From: Neoasaia chiangmaiensis
Lineage (GTDB): Bacteria; Pseudomonadota; Alphaproteobacteria; Acetobacterales; Acetobacteraceae
Reading direction: 5' to 3'
Assembly: GCF_002005465.1 (NCBI RefSeq)
Contig: NZ_CP014691.1
Location: 2,630,501 to 2,694,500, forward strand
DNA length: 64,000 nucleotides
The notes under the pieces are model-generated. The model was not told where the DNA came from. It did no database searches and saw nothing but the letters and a program-made list of their open reading frames with translations. This document shows, in pieces, positions 25,349 to 33,433 of the stretch. The translations under genes and the position numbers were made by a program. Numbering within the stretch: position 1 is the first letter of the stretch; the number at the start of each line of letters is the position of its first letter.

Positions 25349-26335
25349 ATGAAGCCGCCTCATCTTTCCACGTCGTGGTTCGTGGGCGCGCGTCTCAAAC
25401 TGCGTCATCTTCAGCTGCTCGCGGCGTTTTCGCGTCATTCGACATTGCATGATGCCGCTGCGCATCTCGGCATGTCCCAGCCAGCCGCATCGAAATTACT
25501 GAACGATCTGGAAGCATTGATCGGCATCGTCCTGTTCCGGCACGAAGGGCGGCGGCTGGTGCCGAATTATTTCGGTGAGGTGCTCACCCGCCGCGCCATC
25601 ACGATCCTGAACGAACTCGACCGCACGCGGGAGGAACTCAACGCGCTGCTCGACGGCCATGCGGGTCGGGTCTGTATTGGGGCGATCGATGGACCGGCGG
25701 TCGATATCCTGACGCGTGCGATATCGGTGCTTCAGACCGATTATCCGCAGATCGATCTGGATATCCGCACGGGGTCGAGCGCCAGCCTGCAACAGGATCT
25801 CGGCCTGGGGCATATCGAGATCATGATCGGTCGCCCTGCCGGAGACATGTCCGACCGGCAGTTCCGATATGAGGAGATCGGCCATGAACCTCTGATGGTC
25901 ATGGCGCGTCCCGGGCATCCGCTGGCGGAGGCGCAAGCGTCGTCGCTGGCCGAACTGACGCGATTCCCCTGGATTCTGCAAAGCCGTGGCAGCCGTTCGC
26001 GACAGCGTTTCGACGCGATCTTTCGGGATGCGGGGGTTTCCTTGCCCGCGCGGGTCGTCGGTAGCGATTCGCTCGTGGTGACTCTGGCCTATCTGATGCG
26101 GTCCGATGCGCTGACCGTGTTATCCGGACCTGTGGCGCGGCAGCAGATGGCGACGGGGCAGATCGTGGAAATTCCCAACAGCCTCGACCTGCGTCTCGAT
26201 CCGTATGGCTTTCTGCTATCGCGAGAAGCTCTTCCGAGCCCGGCTGCCGTCACGGTCATGGCCGTGCTGCGCGATGCAAGCCGCAAGCTGGTGCCACCCG
26301 CCTTGTCGGCGATGTCGTCGAACGACCGTGCTTGA
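25349..26335 (+). CDS. LysR-type regulator (first of a pair)
   Basis: About 328 residues: winged HTH with KLRHLQLLAAFSRHSTLHDAAAHLGMSQPAASKLLNDLEA and a PBP-type effector domain. The HLGMSQPAASKLLNDLE pattern places it near the GbpR/PcaQ-like group that often governs sugar or aromatic acid catabolism. It is divergent from the dehydrogenase at 24207-25199 (about 150 bases between starts) and overlaps the following LysR gene by 8 bases. The two proteins are clearly related to each other, suggesting duplication. Likely controls the dehydrogenase and possibly the denD operon. Confidence 0.9.
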   Translation: MKPPHLSTSWFVGARLKLRHLQLLAAFSRHSTLHDAAAHLGMSQPAASKLLNDLEALIGIVLFRHEGRRLVPNYFGEVLTRRAITILNELDRTREELNALLDGHAGRVCIGAIDGPAVDILTRAISVLQTDYPQIDLDIRTGSSASLQQDLGLGHIEIMIGRPAGDMSDRQFRYEEIGHEPLMVMARPGHPLAEAQASSLAELTRFPWILQSRGSRSRQRFDAIFRDAGVSLPARVVGSDSLVVTLAYLMRSDALTVLSGPVARQQMATGQIVEIPNSLDLRLDPYGFLLSREALPSPAAVTVMAVLRDASRKLVPPALSAMSSNDRA

Positions 26336-27284
26336 TTCCCTTAAAATCCAGAATCGGCTGAAACTGCGCCATTTGACGCTGCTGATCGCGCTGGATGAAT
26401 CGCACAGCCTGCACAAGGCGGCCGAGCGCATGAATCTTTCGCAGCCGTCGCTGTCGAAGATGTTGCAGGACGTGGAACATGCGCTGGAAACGCCGCTGTT
26501 CGATCGCACGCCGCATGGGGTTCATCCGACGGCGAGCGGCGTGCTGGCGGCACGTTATGCGCGCCTGATCCTGAACGACCTCGATCGGATGCAGCGCGAT
26601 ATCGATCACATGCGCAATGGCGTCGCGGGCAGCGTGCGGCTGGGGGCCATCGTGGCCGGGTTGCCGCGCATCGTGTCACCCGCCATGGCGCAGGTCGCGG
26701 TGACGGCACCGCATATCGCCATGTCGTTGCATATGGACACCAGCGACGCGCTGATGGTCGGGTTGCGTTCGGGGCGATATGATTTCGTCATCGGGCGAAC
26801 GCTGGGGCTCGACCGTAATCCGGGTCTGACCTGCCTTGAACTGGGCGCGGAGCCGCTCTGCGTCGTCGTCGGTCGCGATCATGCGCCGGAGGATGCGGGC
26901 AATCTGACGCTTGCCGATCTGGTGACGTGGAACTGGGTGCTGCAAACGGCGCCCAGCCCGATGCGGCGCGCGGTGGAGGCGGCTTTCACCATGGCCTTGC
27001 TGCCGGCGCCGCTCTGTCCGGTCGAGGTGTCGTCGATGTTCGCGACAGCCGACCTGTTGCGACATGCGCCGTTGCTGTCGGTCATGCCGTGCGACGTTGC
27101 CGAGCATTATGAAAATTCCGGCATTATCAAAAAACTGTCCGTCCCCATGCCGGATCTGCTCGGGCATTTCTTCCTCATTACGATGGATGAACGCCCGCTG
27201 ACACCGGCGGCATTGCATGTGCGCGGGGCAATTCTGGCGCAGGTGATCGGAAATCCTGATCGCCCGTTTCCAATCTGCTCCTAG
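26328..27284 (+). CDS. LysR-type regulator (second of a pair)
   Basis: 318 residues from a GTG at 26328 overlapping the previous LysR stop by 8 bases; the longer in-frame extension to 26205 lies inside the first LysR gene and is rejected. HTH: RLKLRHLTLLIALDESHSLHKAAERMNLSQPSLSKMLQDVEHAL, followed by a typical inducer domain. Close resemblance of its N-terminus to the upstream protein points to tandem duplication. It sits 95 bases before denD, and an inverted repeat at 27325-27352 in that gap is a candidate target for either protein. Confidence 0.9.
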   Translation: MLDSLKIQNRLKLRHLTLLIALDESHSLHKAAERMNLSQPSLSKMLQDVEHALETPLFDRTPHGVHPTASGVLAARYARLILNDLDRMQRDIDHMRNGVAGSVRLGAIVAGLPRIVSPAMAQVAVTAPHIAMSLHMDTSDALMVGLRSGRYDFVIGRTLGLDRNPGLTCLELGAEPLCVVVGRDHAPEDAGNLTLADLVTWNWVLQTAPSPMRRAVEAAFTMALLPAPLCPVEVSSMFATADLLRHAPLLSVMPCDVAEHYENSGIIKKLSVPMPDLLGHFFLITMDERPLTPAALHVRGAILAQVIGNPDRPFPICS

Positions 27285-27324
27285 GCAAGGCGGACTTATT
27301 CGGGAAACGTCCGGCCTAACGGTT

Positions 27325-27352
27325 ACATGATACGAACATAACGTTATCATGT
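27325..27352. promoter_or_regulatory. Inverted repeat upstream of denD, candidate operator
   Basis: ACATGATA (27325-27332) and TATCATGT (27345-27352) are perfect 8-base inverted arms with a 12-base spacer, centred about 40 bases before the denD start. Position and symmetry fit a dimeric regulator controlling the denD-MFS-isomerase operon. Confidence 0.45.
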
Positions 27353-27379
27353 GATGAATGGGTGTCTGGAGCGTGGTTC

Positions 27380-28381
27380 ATGCATTTTCTCATCATTGGC
27401 GCGGCTGGCATGATCGGTCGCAAATTTGCCGAAAGTCTGGCTTCCGATGCCATCCTGGGCGGGAAGACGGTCGATCGTCTGACGCTTGCCGATGTCGTGT
27501 CGCCGCAGGAGCCGGCCGGTTTCCGTGGCGACGTTTCATGTCTGACCGCCGACCTGTCCTCACCCGGGGCTGCGGAACAACTGATCTCCGGCCGACCGGA
27601 TGTCATCTATCATCTGGCGGCGATCGTCTCCGGCGAGGCCGAGGCGGATTTCGAGAAGGGTTATCGCATCAATCTGGATGGCACGCGGAATCTCTTCGAA
27701 GCGATCCGAAAGGCCGGCGGCGAGGAAGGGTGGAAGCCGCGCGTTGTCTATGCGTCATCCAATGCAGTCTATGGCGGCGATTTCCCGGATGTGATTCCCG
27801 ATGATTACATTCTGACCCCGCAGACGAGTTACGGCACGCAGAAAGCGATCGGTGAACTGCTGCTGGCGGATTACACGCGGCGCGGCATCTTTCAGGGTAT
27901 CGGCCTGCGCCTGCCCACCATCTGCGTGCGGCCGGGCAAGCCGAACCGGGCGGCATCGGGGTTTTTCTCCGGCATCATCCGAGAGCCGCTCGTGGGGCTC
28001 GATGCGGTCCTGCCGGTGCCGGATACCGTCCGCCACTGGATGACCAGCCCGCGCTCGGCCATCGGGTTCCTGCGTCATGCCGCGACCCTAGATCCGGCGC
28101 AGGTCGGTGATCGTCCCAATCTGACCATGCCGGCGCTGTCGGTGACTGTCGGTGAACAGATCGAGGCCCTGCGCAGGATCGCGGGCGATCGGGTGGTGGC
28201 GCATATCCGGCGTGAGCCTGACCCGCTGATCGCGCGGATCGTGAACGGCTGGGCGCGGGCTTTCGATCCGCAGCGCGCGCTGTCGCTCGGCTTCACGACC
28301 GAGACGCGGTTCGAGGACATCATTCTCGCGCATATCGAGGGTGAACTGGGTGGCCGCATTCCCGAGAGGCACGCGGCCTAA
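27380..28381 (+). CDS. denD: D-erythronate dehydrogenase-like SDR/epimerase
   Basis: 333 residues from the ATG at 27380 (GGAG 8-9 bases upstream). An extended short-chain dehydrogenase: NAD-binding FLIIGAAGMIGRKFAESL at the N-terminus, YASSNAVYGG, and the catalytic YGTQK (Tyr-X3-Lys). The family match is to DenD, which oxidises D-erythronate to 2-oxo-tetronate. In known pathways it is followed by a DUF1537 kinase, an isomerase and an aldolase-type decarboxylase; here the next genes are an MFS permease and a TIM-barrel protein, and no kinase is seen. The substrate could therefore differ. Confidence 0.85.
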   Translation: MHFLIIGAAGMIGRKFAESLASDAILGGKTVDRLTLADVVSPQEPAGFRGDVSCLTADLSSPGAAEQLISGRPDVIYHLAAIVSGEAEADFEKGYRINLDGTRNLFEAIRKAGGEEGWKPRVVYASSNAVYGGDFPDVIPDDYILTPQTSYGTQKAIGELLLADYTRRGIFQGIGLRLPTICVRPGKPNRAASGFFSGIIREPLVGLDAVLPVPDTVRHWMTSPRSAIGFLRHAATLDPAQVGDRPNLTMPALSVTVGEQIEALRRIAGDRVVAHIRREPDPLIARIVNGWARAFDPQRALSLGFTTETRFEDIILAHIEGELGGRIPERHAA

Positions 28382-28405
28382 GGCCCGTTGTCGGAGATAT
28401 TCACC

Positions 28406-29725
28406 ATGCAGAAAGCCGATCAGAGGCCGCCGGCCGAGGACGATCCCGTGCGGGTGCGCGCCACGGAGAAGGCAGCGAAGCATCTGCTGCCGTTCCTGAT
28501 CCTGATGTACATGATCGCGTTTCTCGATCGCTCGAATGTCGGGCTGGCGAAGCAGGCGCTGCACGCCGATCTCGGGATTTCGGATGCGGTTTTCGCGTTC
28601 GGCGCCGGGGTGTTTTTCGTGGGCTACGCCCTTTTCGAGGTGCCGAGCAACCTGATCCTCTATCGCGTGGGCGCGCGCCGCTGGATGGCGAGGATCATGG
28701 TGACATGGGGGCTGGTTTCCGCGGCCACGATGTTCGTCCGGGGCGATCATTCCTTCATTGCGCTGCGGTGCCTTCTGGGTCTGGCGGAGGCCGGGTTCTT
28801 TCCCGGCGTCATGCTCTATCTGACATTCTGGTTTCCCCAGAAGGAACGCATGCGCGTGCTGGGGCTCTACTATTTCGGCTATCCGCTCGCCATGACGCTC
28901 GGCAGTCCGCTCTCCGGGGCATTGTTCGCGCTGGACGGGGTCATGGGCCTGCGGGGTTGGCAATGGATGTTCCTGATCGAGGGTGGCCTGGCCGTCATCG
29001 TGGGCATCATGACATTGTTCGTGCTGCCGAATGGCCCCGCCGATGTCACGTGGCTCGACGACGAGGAGAAGGCCACGCTGTCGCGGGTATTGTCGGCCGA
29101 GGAGAAGACCAAGACCGCCCATGGCCATGGCGATATCTGGAAATTGCTGCGTTCGCCCAAACTGCTTCAGTTCCTGGCGCTCTATGCCTTGATGCAGGTC
29201 GGCAGCTATGGCGTCGTGTTCTATCTGCCGGAACAGGTGTCGGGCATCCTGCATCAGAAGATCGGGTTCTGGGTGAGCACTGTCAGTGCCGTTCCCTGGG
29301 CTTGCGCCGTCATTTCCACCATTCTGGTGCCACGCCTCGTGCAGAAGCTGAACGCGCCGCGCGCAGGGCTGATCGTCTGTCTCGTGACATCCGCCGTAGC
29401 ACTGGTGGTGTCCGGCTCCGGCATGGCGGCACCCGCGCTACTGGGGCTCTGCCTTGCGGCGGCATCCGTCGTGACGGTGCAGGCTATTTTCTGGAATTTC
29501 CCGCTGGCAGCTTTTTCCGGGCTGGAGGCCGCCGGAGCGATCGCGCTCATCAATTCCGTCGGCAATCTGGGGGGCTTCGCGGCACCGAACATCCGCTCCC
29601 TTGCCGATCATCTGTGGCGCACGCCGTCGGCCGGGCTTTACGCCGTCGCGGCGGCCGGCGTGCTGGCCTTGAGCCTCGCGGCCTTTCTGCCGCGTCGCGG
29701 GCAGGCAACGCAGCCTGCCGTCTGA
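28406..29725 (+). CDS. MFS permease, anion:cation symporter type
   Basis: 439 residues from the ATG at 28406 (GGAG 9 bases upstream; the TTG at 28388 is less likely). Twelve-helix major facilitator with LPFLILMYMIAFLDRSNVGLAKQAL, the ACS-family start, and FPGVMLYLTFWFPQKERMRVLGLYYFGYPLA in the first half. ACS members import hexuronates, tartrate, glucarate and other sugar acids. It lies 24 bases after denD and 25 before the TIM-barrel gene, so it likely imports the sugar acid handled by those enzymes. Confidence 0.9.
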   Translation: MQKADQRPPAEDDPVRVRATEKAAKHLLPFLILMYMIAFLDRSNVGLAKQALHADLGISDAVFAFGAGVFFVGYALFEVPSNLILYRVGARRWMARIMVTWGLVSAATMFVRGDHSFIALRCLLGLAEAGFFPGVMLYLTFWFPQKERMRVLGLYYFGYPLAMTLGSPLSGALFALDGVMGLRGWQWMFLIEGGLAVIVGIMTLFVLPNGPADVTWLDDEEKATLSRVLSAEEKTKTAHGHGDIWKLLRSPKLLQFLALYALMQVGSYGVVFYLPEQVSGILHQKIGFWVSTVSAVPWACAVISTILVPRLVQKLNAPRAGLIVCLVTSAVALVVSGSGMAAPALLGLCLAAASVVTVQAIFWNFPLAAFSGLEAAGAIALINSVGNLGGFAAPNIRSLADHLWRTPSAGLYAVAAAGVLALSLAAFLPRRGQATQPAV

Positions 29726-29750
29726 TTTTTTCATCTGAGGAGACACAAGC

Positions 29751-30686
29751 ATGTCCGACCGCACGACATCTTTCAATCGCACCAACTGGCCCATAGCAGC
29801 GGCGATGATCCAGTATCCGAATATCCTGCCCGATGGATCGTCCGTGCAGGATCAGGCGCCCGAAGGGTGGGCGGCGACGCTGGCCGATGTGACCGATGCC
29901 GGATTTACCGAACTCGACCCGACGGATTCGTGGGTACGCCTGGCCGATCTGTCCGCATCGCGGCTGGAGACGTTCATGGGGCTGGTTCGGGACGCCGGGC
30001 TGACGGTTCCGGCGATCTCCACGGCACGCCGGTCCGTCATCGATCCGGAACGTGGCGACGAGTTTCTGGCCTATAATCACCGGGTGATCGATACGGCGGC
30101 GCGCGTAGGGGCGAAGGAGGTTTCGTTTGGACTGTTCTATCCGCTGACCGAAGCGCAGAAACGTGCCTTGTGGTTCTGGACGGCGCAGGGGCAGGTGAGC
30201 CCGGACGACCCTTCGGTATGGCGTCTGGCGGTCGAGCGTATTCGCGAACTGGGGCGGCATGCGCGGGAGGTGGGAATCGGCATTTCGCTTGAGATGTACG
30301 AGGATACCTATCTCGGCTCTGCCGAGAGTTCCGTGCGGTTCGTCGAGGATGTGGATTTGCCGAATGTCGGCATCAACGCCGATCTGGGTAATCTCGTGCG
30401 GCTGCATCGTCCGATGGAACATTGGTCGTCGATGATGCGAAAAGTGGCGCCTTATGCACGCTACTGGCACGTCAAGAATTACTTCCGCACCGAGGACGAG
30501 ACGAGCGGTCTGGTCGTGACGGCCCCCGCGCCGCTGGAGTTCGGGGTTATCAGCTATCGTGCGGCCATCCGCATGGCGCTGGAGCATGGCTTCAACAGTG
30601 CGTTTCTCGTCGAGCACTACGGTGGCGACGGTTTGAGCGTCAGTGCCACCAATCGCGAATATCTGCGTCGTATCCTGCCGAAATAA
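29751..30686 (+). CDS. Sugar phosphate isomerase/epimerase-like TIM barrel
   Basis: 311 residues of the AP-endonuclease-2/xylose-isomerase-like TIM barrel family. Probable metal ligands sit at the strand ends: Glu in ISLEMYEDTY, Asp in GINADLGN, His in RYWHVKN and Glu in FLVEHYGGDG. GAGGAGA lies just before the ATG. Third gene of the denD operon, terminated by a strong hairpin. It does not look like OtnI, the isomerase of the known tetronate pathway, being longer and with a different N-terminus, so the reaction is open: an isomerase or epimerase acting on the DenD product is the natural guess. Confidence 0.8.
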   Translation: MSDRTTSFNRTNWPIAAAMIQYPNILPDGSSVQDQAPEGWAATLADVTDAGFTELDPTDSWVRLADLSASRLETFMGLVRDAGLTVPAISTARRSVIDPERGDEFLAYNHRVIDTAARVGAKEVSFGLFYPLTEAQKRALWFWTAQGQVSPDDPSVWRLAVERIRELGRHAREVGIGISLEMYEDTYLGSAESSVRFVEDVDLPNVGINADLGNLVRLHRPMEHWSSMMRKVAPYARYWHVKNYFRTEDETSGLVVTAPAPLEFGVISYRAAIRMALEHGFNSAFLVEHYGGDGLSVSATNREYLRRILPK

Positions 30687-30695
30687 GAACTGACG

Positions 30696-30733
30696 AAAAT
30701 GCTCCCGACCTGTCGGTGCGGGAGCATTTTTCT
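30696..30733 (+). terminator. Rho-independent terminator of the denD operon
   Basis: AAAATGCTCCC (30696-30706) pairs perfectly with GGGAGCATTTT (30720-30730), 11-base stem, 13-base loop, continuing into TTTTT. It starts 10 bases after the stop of the TIM-barrel gene. Confidence 0.88.
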
Positions 30734-31012
30734 GTTCAGGTTTTTCTTGCGGTTAAGCAACGTGGCATGTGGCGCACAAGGCTACTGCTGGGTATAAATA
30801 CTTCGTGGAAGAAAAAATAATCAACACAAGCAAGGATTTGCTTTGGTTCGGGGCAGGTATTTGGGTATTATTTATTGAAACTAATCGCGTTCACAGTAAC
30901 GACTTTTTTCTGTCACGGAATCATAACGAGACACAGTCAGACATGAAAACTAGGTTCCGCAGCGTTATCTCCCTCCCGAACCCGAGGGCCTCGTCATGGG
31001 GCATCACGCTGT
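30734..31012. other. Leader region of the TonB-receptor/phospholipase operon
   Basis: AT-rich promoter-bearing gap with no convincing protein. A frame crossing 30769-31071 overlaps the receptor start and has no family character. CTGTCAC at 30910-30916 resembles one Pho-box half-site (CTGTCAT), but the second half-site is not in place, so PhoB control is only suspected from the phospholipase downstream. Confidence 0.4.
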
Positions 31013-33400
31013 ATGAAAAAAACCAAGTTTCTTCTTCTTGCAACCTGCGTCGGTTCCCTGTTTCTCCATGACGCCATAACACGAAGCGTTGCAGCGCAGC
31101 CCAAGCGGGTTGCCGCAAAGGGGGCCAAACAGGGCGTTCAGAGCAAGAAGGATTCTGCGGACACCATGACGTCGGGCCGCAGCACGCGTAGTGCGCAGGC
31201 TGAGTCAATCGTCGTCCTGGGAGCAGGTGCTGCGCGTGAAACGCAATCGCTGTCGCATCTCGCGCTTCAGGAAGTGGCACCGGGGACCAGCCCGCTCAAG
31301 ACCCTGTCCAGATTGCCCGGCGTGATGTTCACGTCTTCCGATCCGCTGGGATCGTATGAATGGTCGCAACAGATCATTATCCGCGGCTTCGACCAGAGCC
31401 GTCTTGGGTTCACCATGGACGGCATTCCGCTCGGTAATCTGGCCTATGGCAACGACAACGGCCTGTCGATCGGGCGTGCGTTGCAGACCGAGAACAACGG
31501 TACGGCGACCCTGGTGCAGGGCGCGGGTGCCGTCGGCGTTGCCGCCTCCAACGATCTGGGTGGCGCGCTGGAATTCACGTCCATCGATCCAAGCGAGAAA
31601 TTTGGTGTCGATGTTGCCGGAACCGTCGGGTCTTATGGCACCTGGCGCACGTTCGCGCGGGTGAATTCCGGCACGATGAAGGGGGGCGGTCGCCTCTACG
31701 TGTCTTACGATTATCAGGATGCCAATAAATGGAAGGGCGATGGCATCCAGCAGCAGCAGCAGGCGAACGCCAAGTTTGTGCAGCCCCTGGGCGACAAGGT
31801 GAAACTGACGCTCTTCGGCGATTACAGCCAGCGCGCGGAAAACGATTATCAGGATCTTTCGAAGCAGCTGATCGCCACCAAAGGCTACAACGTCGATAAC
31901 ATCACGGATAATTACGGGTTAGCCAAGCAGATCGCGACGGCCTATCAGAACGGCACACCCTTCCCGGCAGGCATCGCCAATCAGGACCAGTCCTATTACA
32001 ATTCCGCAGGATTGCGGCAGGACGTGCTCGGCTACAGCAAGCTCGATTTCCATATCACCGATCGCCTGAAAGGCTTCGCTACCGTTTACGGCCATACCAA
32101 CACGGGTGAAGGCATTTATGCGACGCCCTACACGCCGACCCCGGCGGCACTGGGTGGCTCGCCAATCTCGGTACGCACAACGGAATACGATATCCATCGC
32201 GAGGGGTTCATCGGCAGCCTGTCCTATGATATCGGCCACCATACGATCGAAGGCGGATTCTGGTTCGAGGACAATAATTTCGAACAGGCCAGGCGTTTCT
32301 ATCCGCTGAGCATCGATAAATATACCGGCAGCTCGGTTCACTGGTTCAGGGGCAATGCTTTTGAGACCCAGTGGCAGAGCGCGTTCAATACCAAGACATA
32401 TCAGTTCCATATTCAGGATACGTGGCAGATCACGCCTGCGCTGAAGTTTAATTACGGCTTCAAATCGCTGGTGGTGGACAATCACGGACGCCAGTTGGAA
32501 GGCAATATTCAGGGCGTGCCGACGGCGAACCCGTATGCGTCCGGCGCCATCGTTTCGGCGAACGGTTTTCTGCCGCAGTTGGCCGCCAATTATCGCATCA
32601 ACAGCCATAACGAGATCTTCGGCGATTTCGCCCGTAACATGGCCGCGTTCGACAATTCCACCACGGGTGCGACAAGCCCGTTCGCGATGACGAGCGCCGC
32701 CTACGCCGCGGCGAAAAACACGCTGCATCCGGAAATGTCGTATAGCGAGGAGGTCGGCTACCGCTTCCATAACAGGCACATCCAGGCGTCCGTCACGGGC
32801 TATTATATCGAGTTCGAGGACCGTCTGGCGTCCATCACGCCGGTTTCCAGCGGCACCAACGTTCAGGGTTATCCGAGTATCCTGACCAATGTGGGTGGCG
32901 TGACCGCGCGTGGTATCGATACGGCTTTTAACTATCGTTTCGCCGGCGACTGGTCGATCTACGCCTCCTACGCATATAACGACTCCGTCTATAACGACAA
33001 CCTGACGACGGGCGGCGTCCCCTACGGCACGAAGGGCAAGAGCGTGGTCGCCATGCCGCACAATCTGGCCAACGTCGAGCTTGCCTACGACGACGGCACG
33101 ATCTGGGGCAATGTCGGCATGCAGTATCAGGGTCGGCGAACCTACACCTACACCAATGACCAGTGGGTCAAGCCGAACGATATCTTCAACCTCAATCTCG
33201 GCTACCGTTTTCACGCGCATAACTGGGTGCTCAACGGGCTGGATGCGCAGATCAACGTCACCAACCTCTTCGACAAGCGCTATGTCGCGACGGTGGGCAG
33301 CACCGGCTTCGCGGTCAGCGATCCCACCGGCAGCTTACAGACCCTGCAGGCAGGTGCCCCGCGCATGGTGTTCTTTACACTGCGCAAGCACTTCTTCTAA
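31013..33400 (+). CDS. TonB-dependent outer-membrane receptor
   Basis: 795 residues: signal peptide (KKTKFLLLATCVGSLFLHDAITRSVAA), a linker, plug domain from about 60 to 190 (LKTLSRLPGVMFTSSDPLG, IIIRGFDQSRLGFTMDGIPLGNL), then a 22-strand-type barrel ending in aromatic F (MVFFTLRKHFF). It imports a bulky nutrient at the expense of TonB energy. No siderophore-type feature is obvious. The gene directly downstream (33 bases) encodes a Tat-exported phospholipase C; pairing of such a receptor with this enzyme suggests uptake of phosphorus-containing headgroup products or related compounds. Confidence 0.93.
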   Translation: MKKTKFLLLATCVGSLFLHDAITRSVAAQPKRVAAKGAKQGVQSKKDSADTMTSGRSTRSAQAESIVVLGAGAARETQSLSHLALQEVAPGTSPLKTLSRLPGVMFTSSDPLGSYEWSQQIIIRGFDQSRLGFTMDGIPLGNLAYGNDNGLSIGRALQTENNGTATLVQGAGAVGVAASNDLGGALEFTSIDPSEKFGVDVAGTVGSYGTWRTFARVNSGTMKGGGRLYVSYDYQDANKWKGDGIQQQQQANAKFVQPLGDKVKLTLFGDYSQRAENDYQDLSKQLIATKGYNVDNITDNYGLAKQIATAYQNGTPFPAGIANQDQSYYNSAGLRQDVLGYSKLDFHITDRLKGFATVYGHTNTGEGIYATPYTPTPAALGGSPISVRTTEYDIHREGFIGSLSYDIGHHTIEGGFWFEDNNFEQARRFYPLSIDKYTGSSVHWFRGNAFETQWQSAFNTKTYQFHIQDTWQITPALKFNYGFKSLVVDNHGRQLEGNIQGVPTANPYASGAIVSANGFLPQLAANYRINSHNEIFGDFARNMAAFDNSTTGATSPFAMTSAAYAAAKNTLHPEMSYSEEVGYRFHNRHIQASVTGYYIEFEDRLASITPVSSGTNVQGYPSILTNVGGVTARGIDTAFNYRFAGDWSIYASYAYNDSVYNDNLTTGGVPYGTKGKSVVAMPHNLANVELAYDDGTIWGNVGMQYQGRRTYTYTNDQWVKPNDIFNLNLGYRFHAHNWVLNGLDAQINVTNLFDKRYVATVGSTGFAVSDPTGSLQTLQAGAPRMVFFTLRKHFF

Positions 33401-33433
33401 GGCTGGAAACCCCACATTCCGGATCATTGCGCC

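Noticed and set aside
30910..30927. Possible Pho box (CTGTCAC half-site) before the TonB receptor
   Set aside because: Only one half-site is close to consensus; the second repeat at the required 4-base spacing is absent.
30769..31071. 100-residue frame upstream of the TonB receptor
   Set aside because: Overlaps the receptor start, lies in an AT-rich leader, and shows no domain character.
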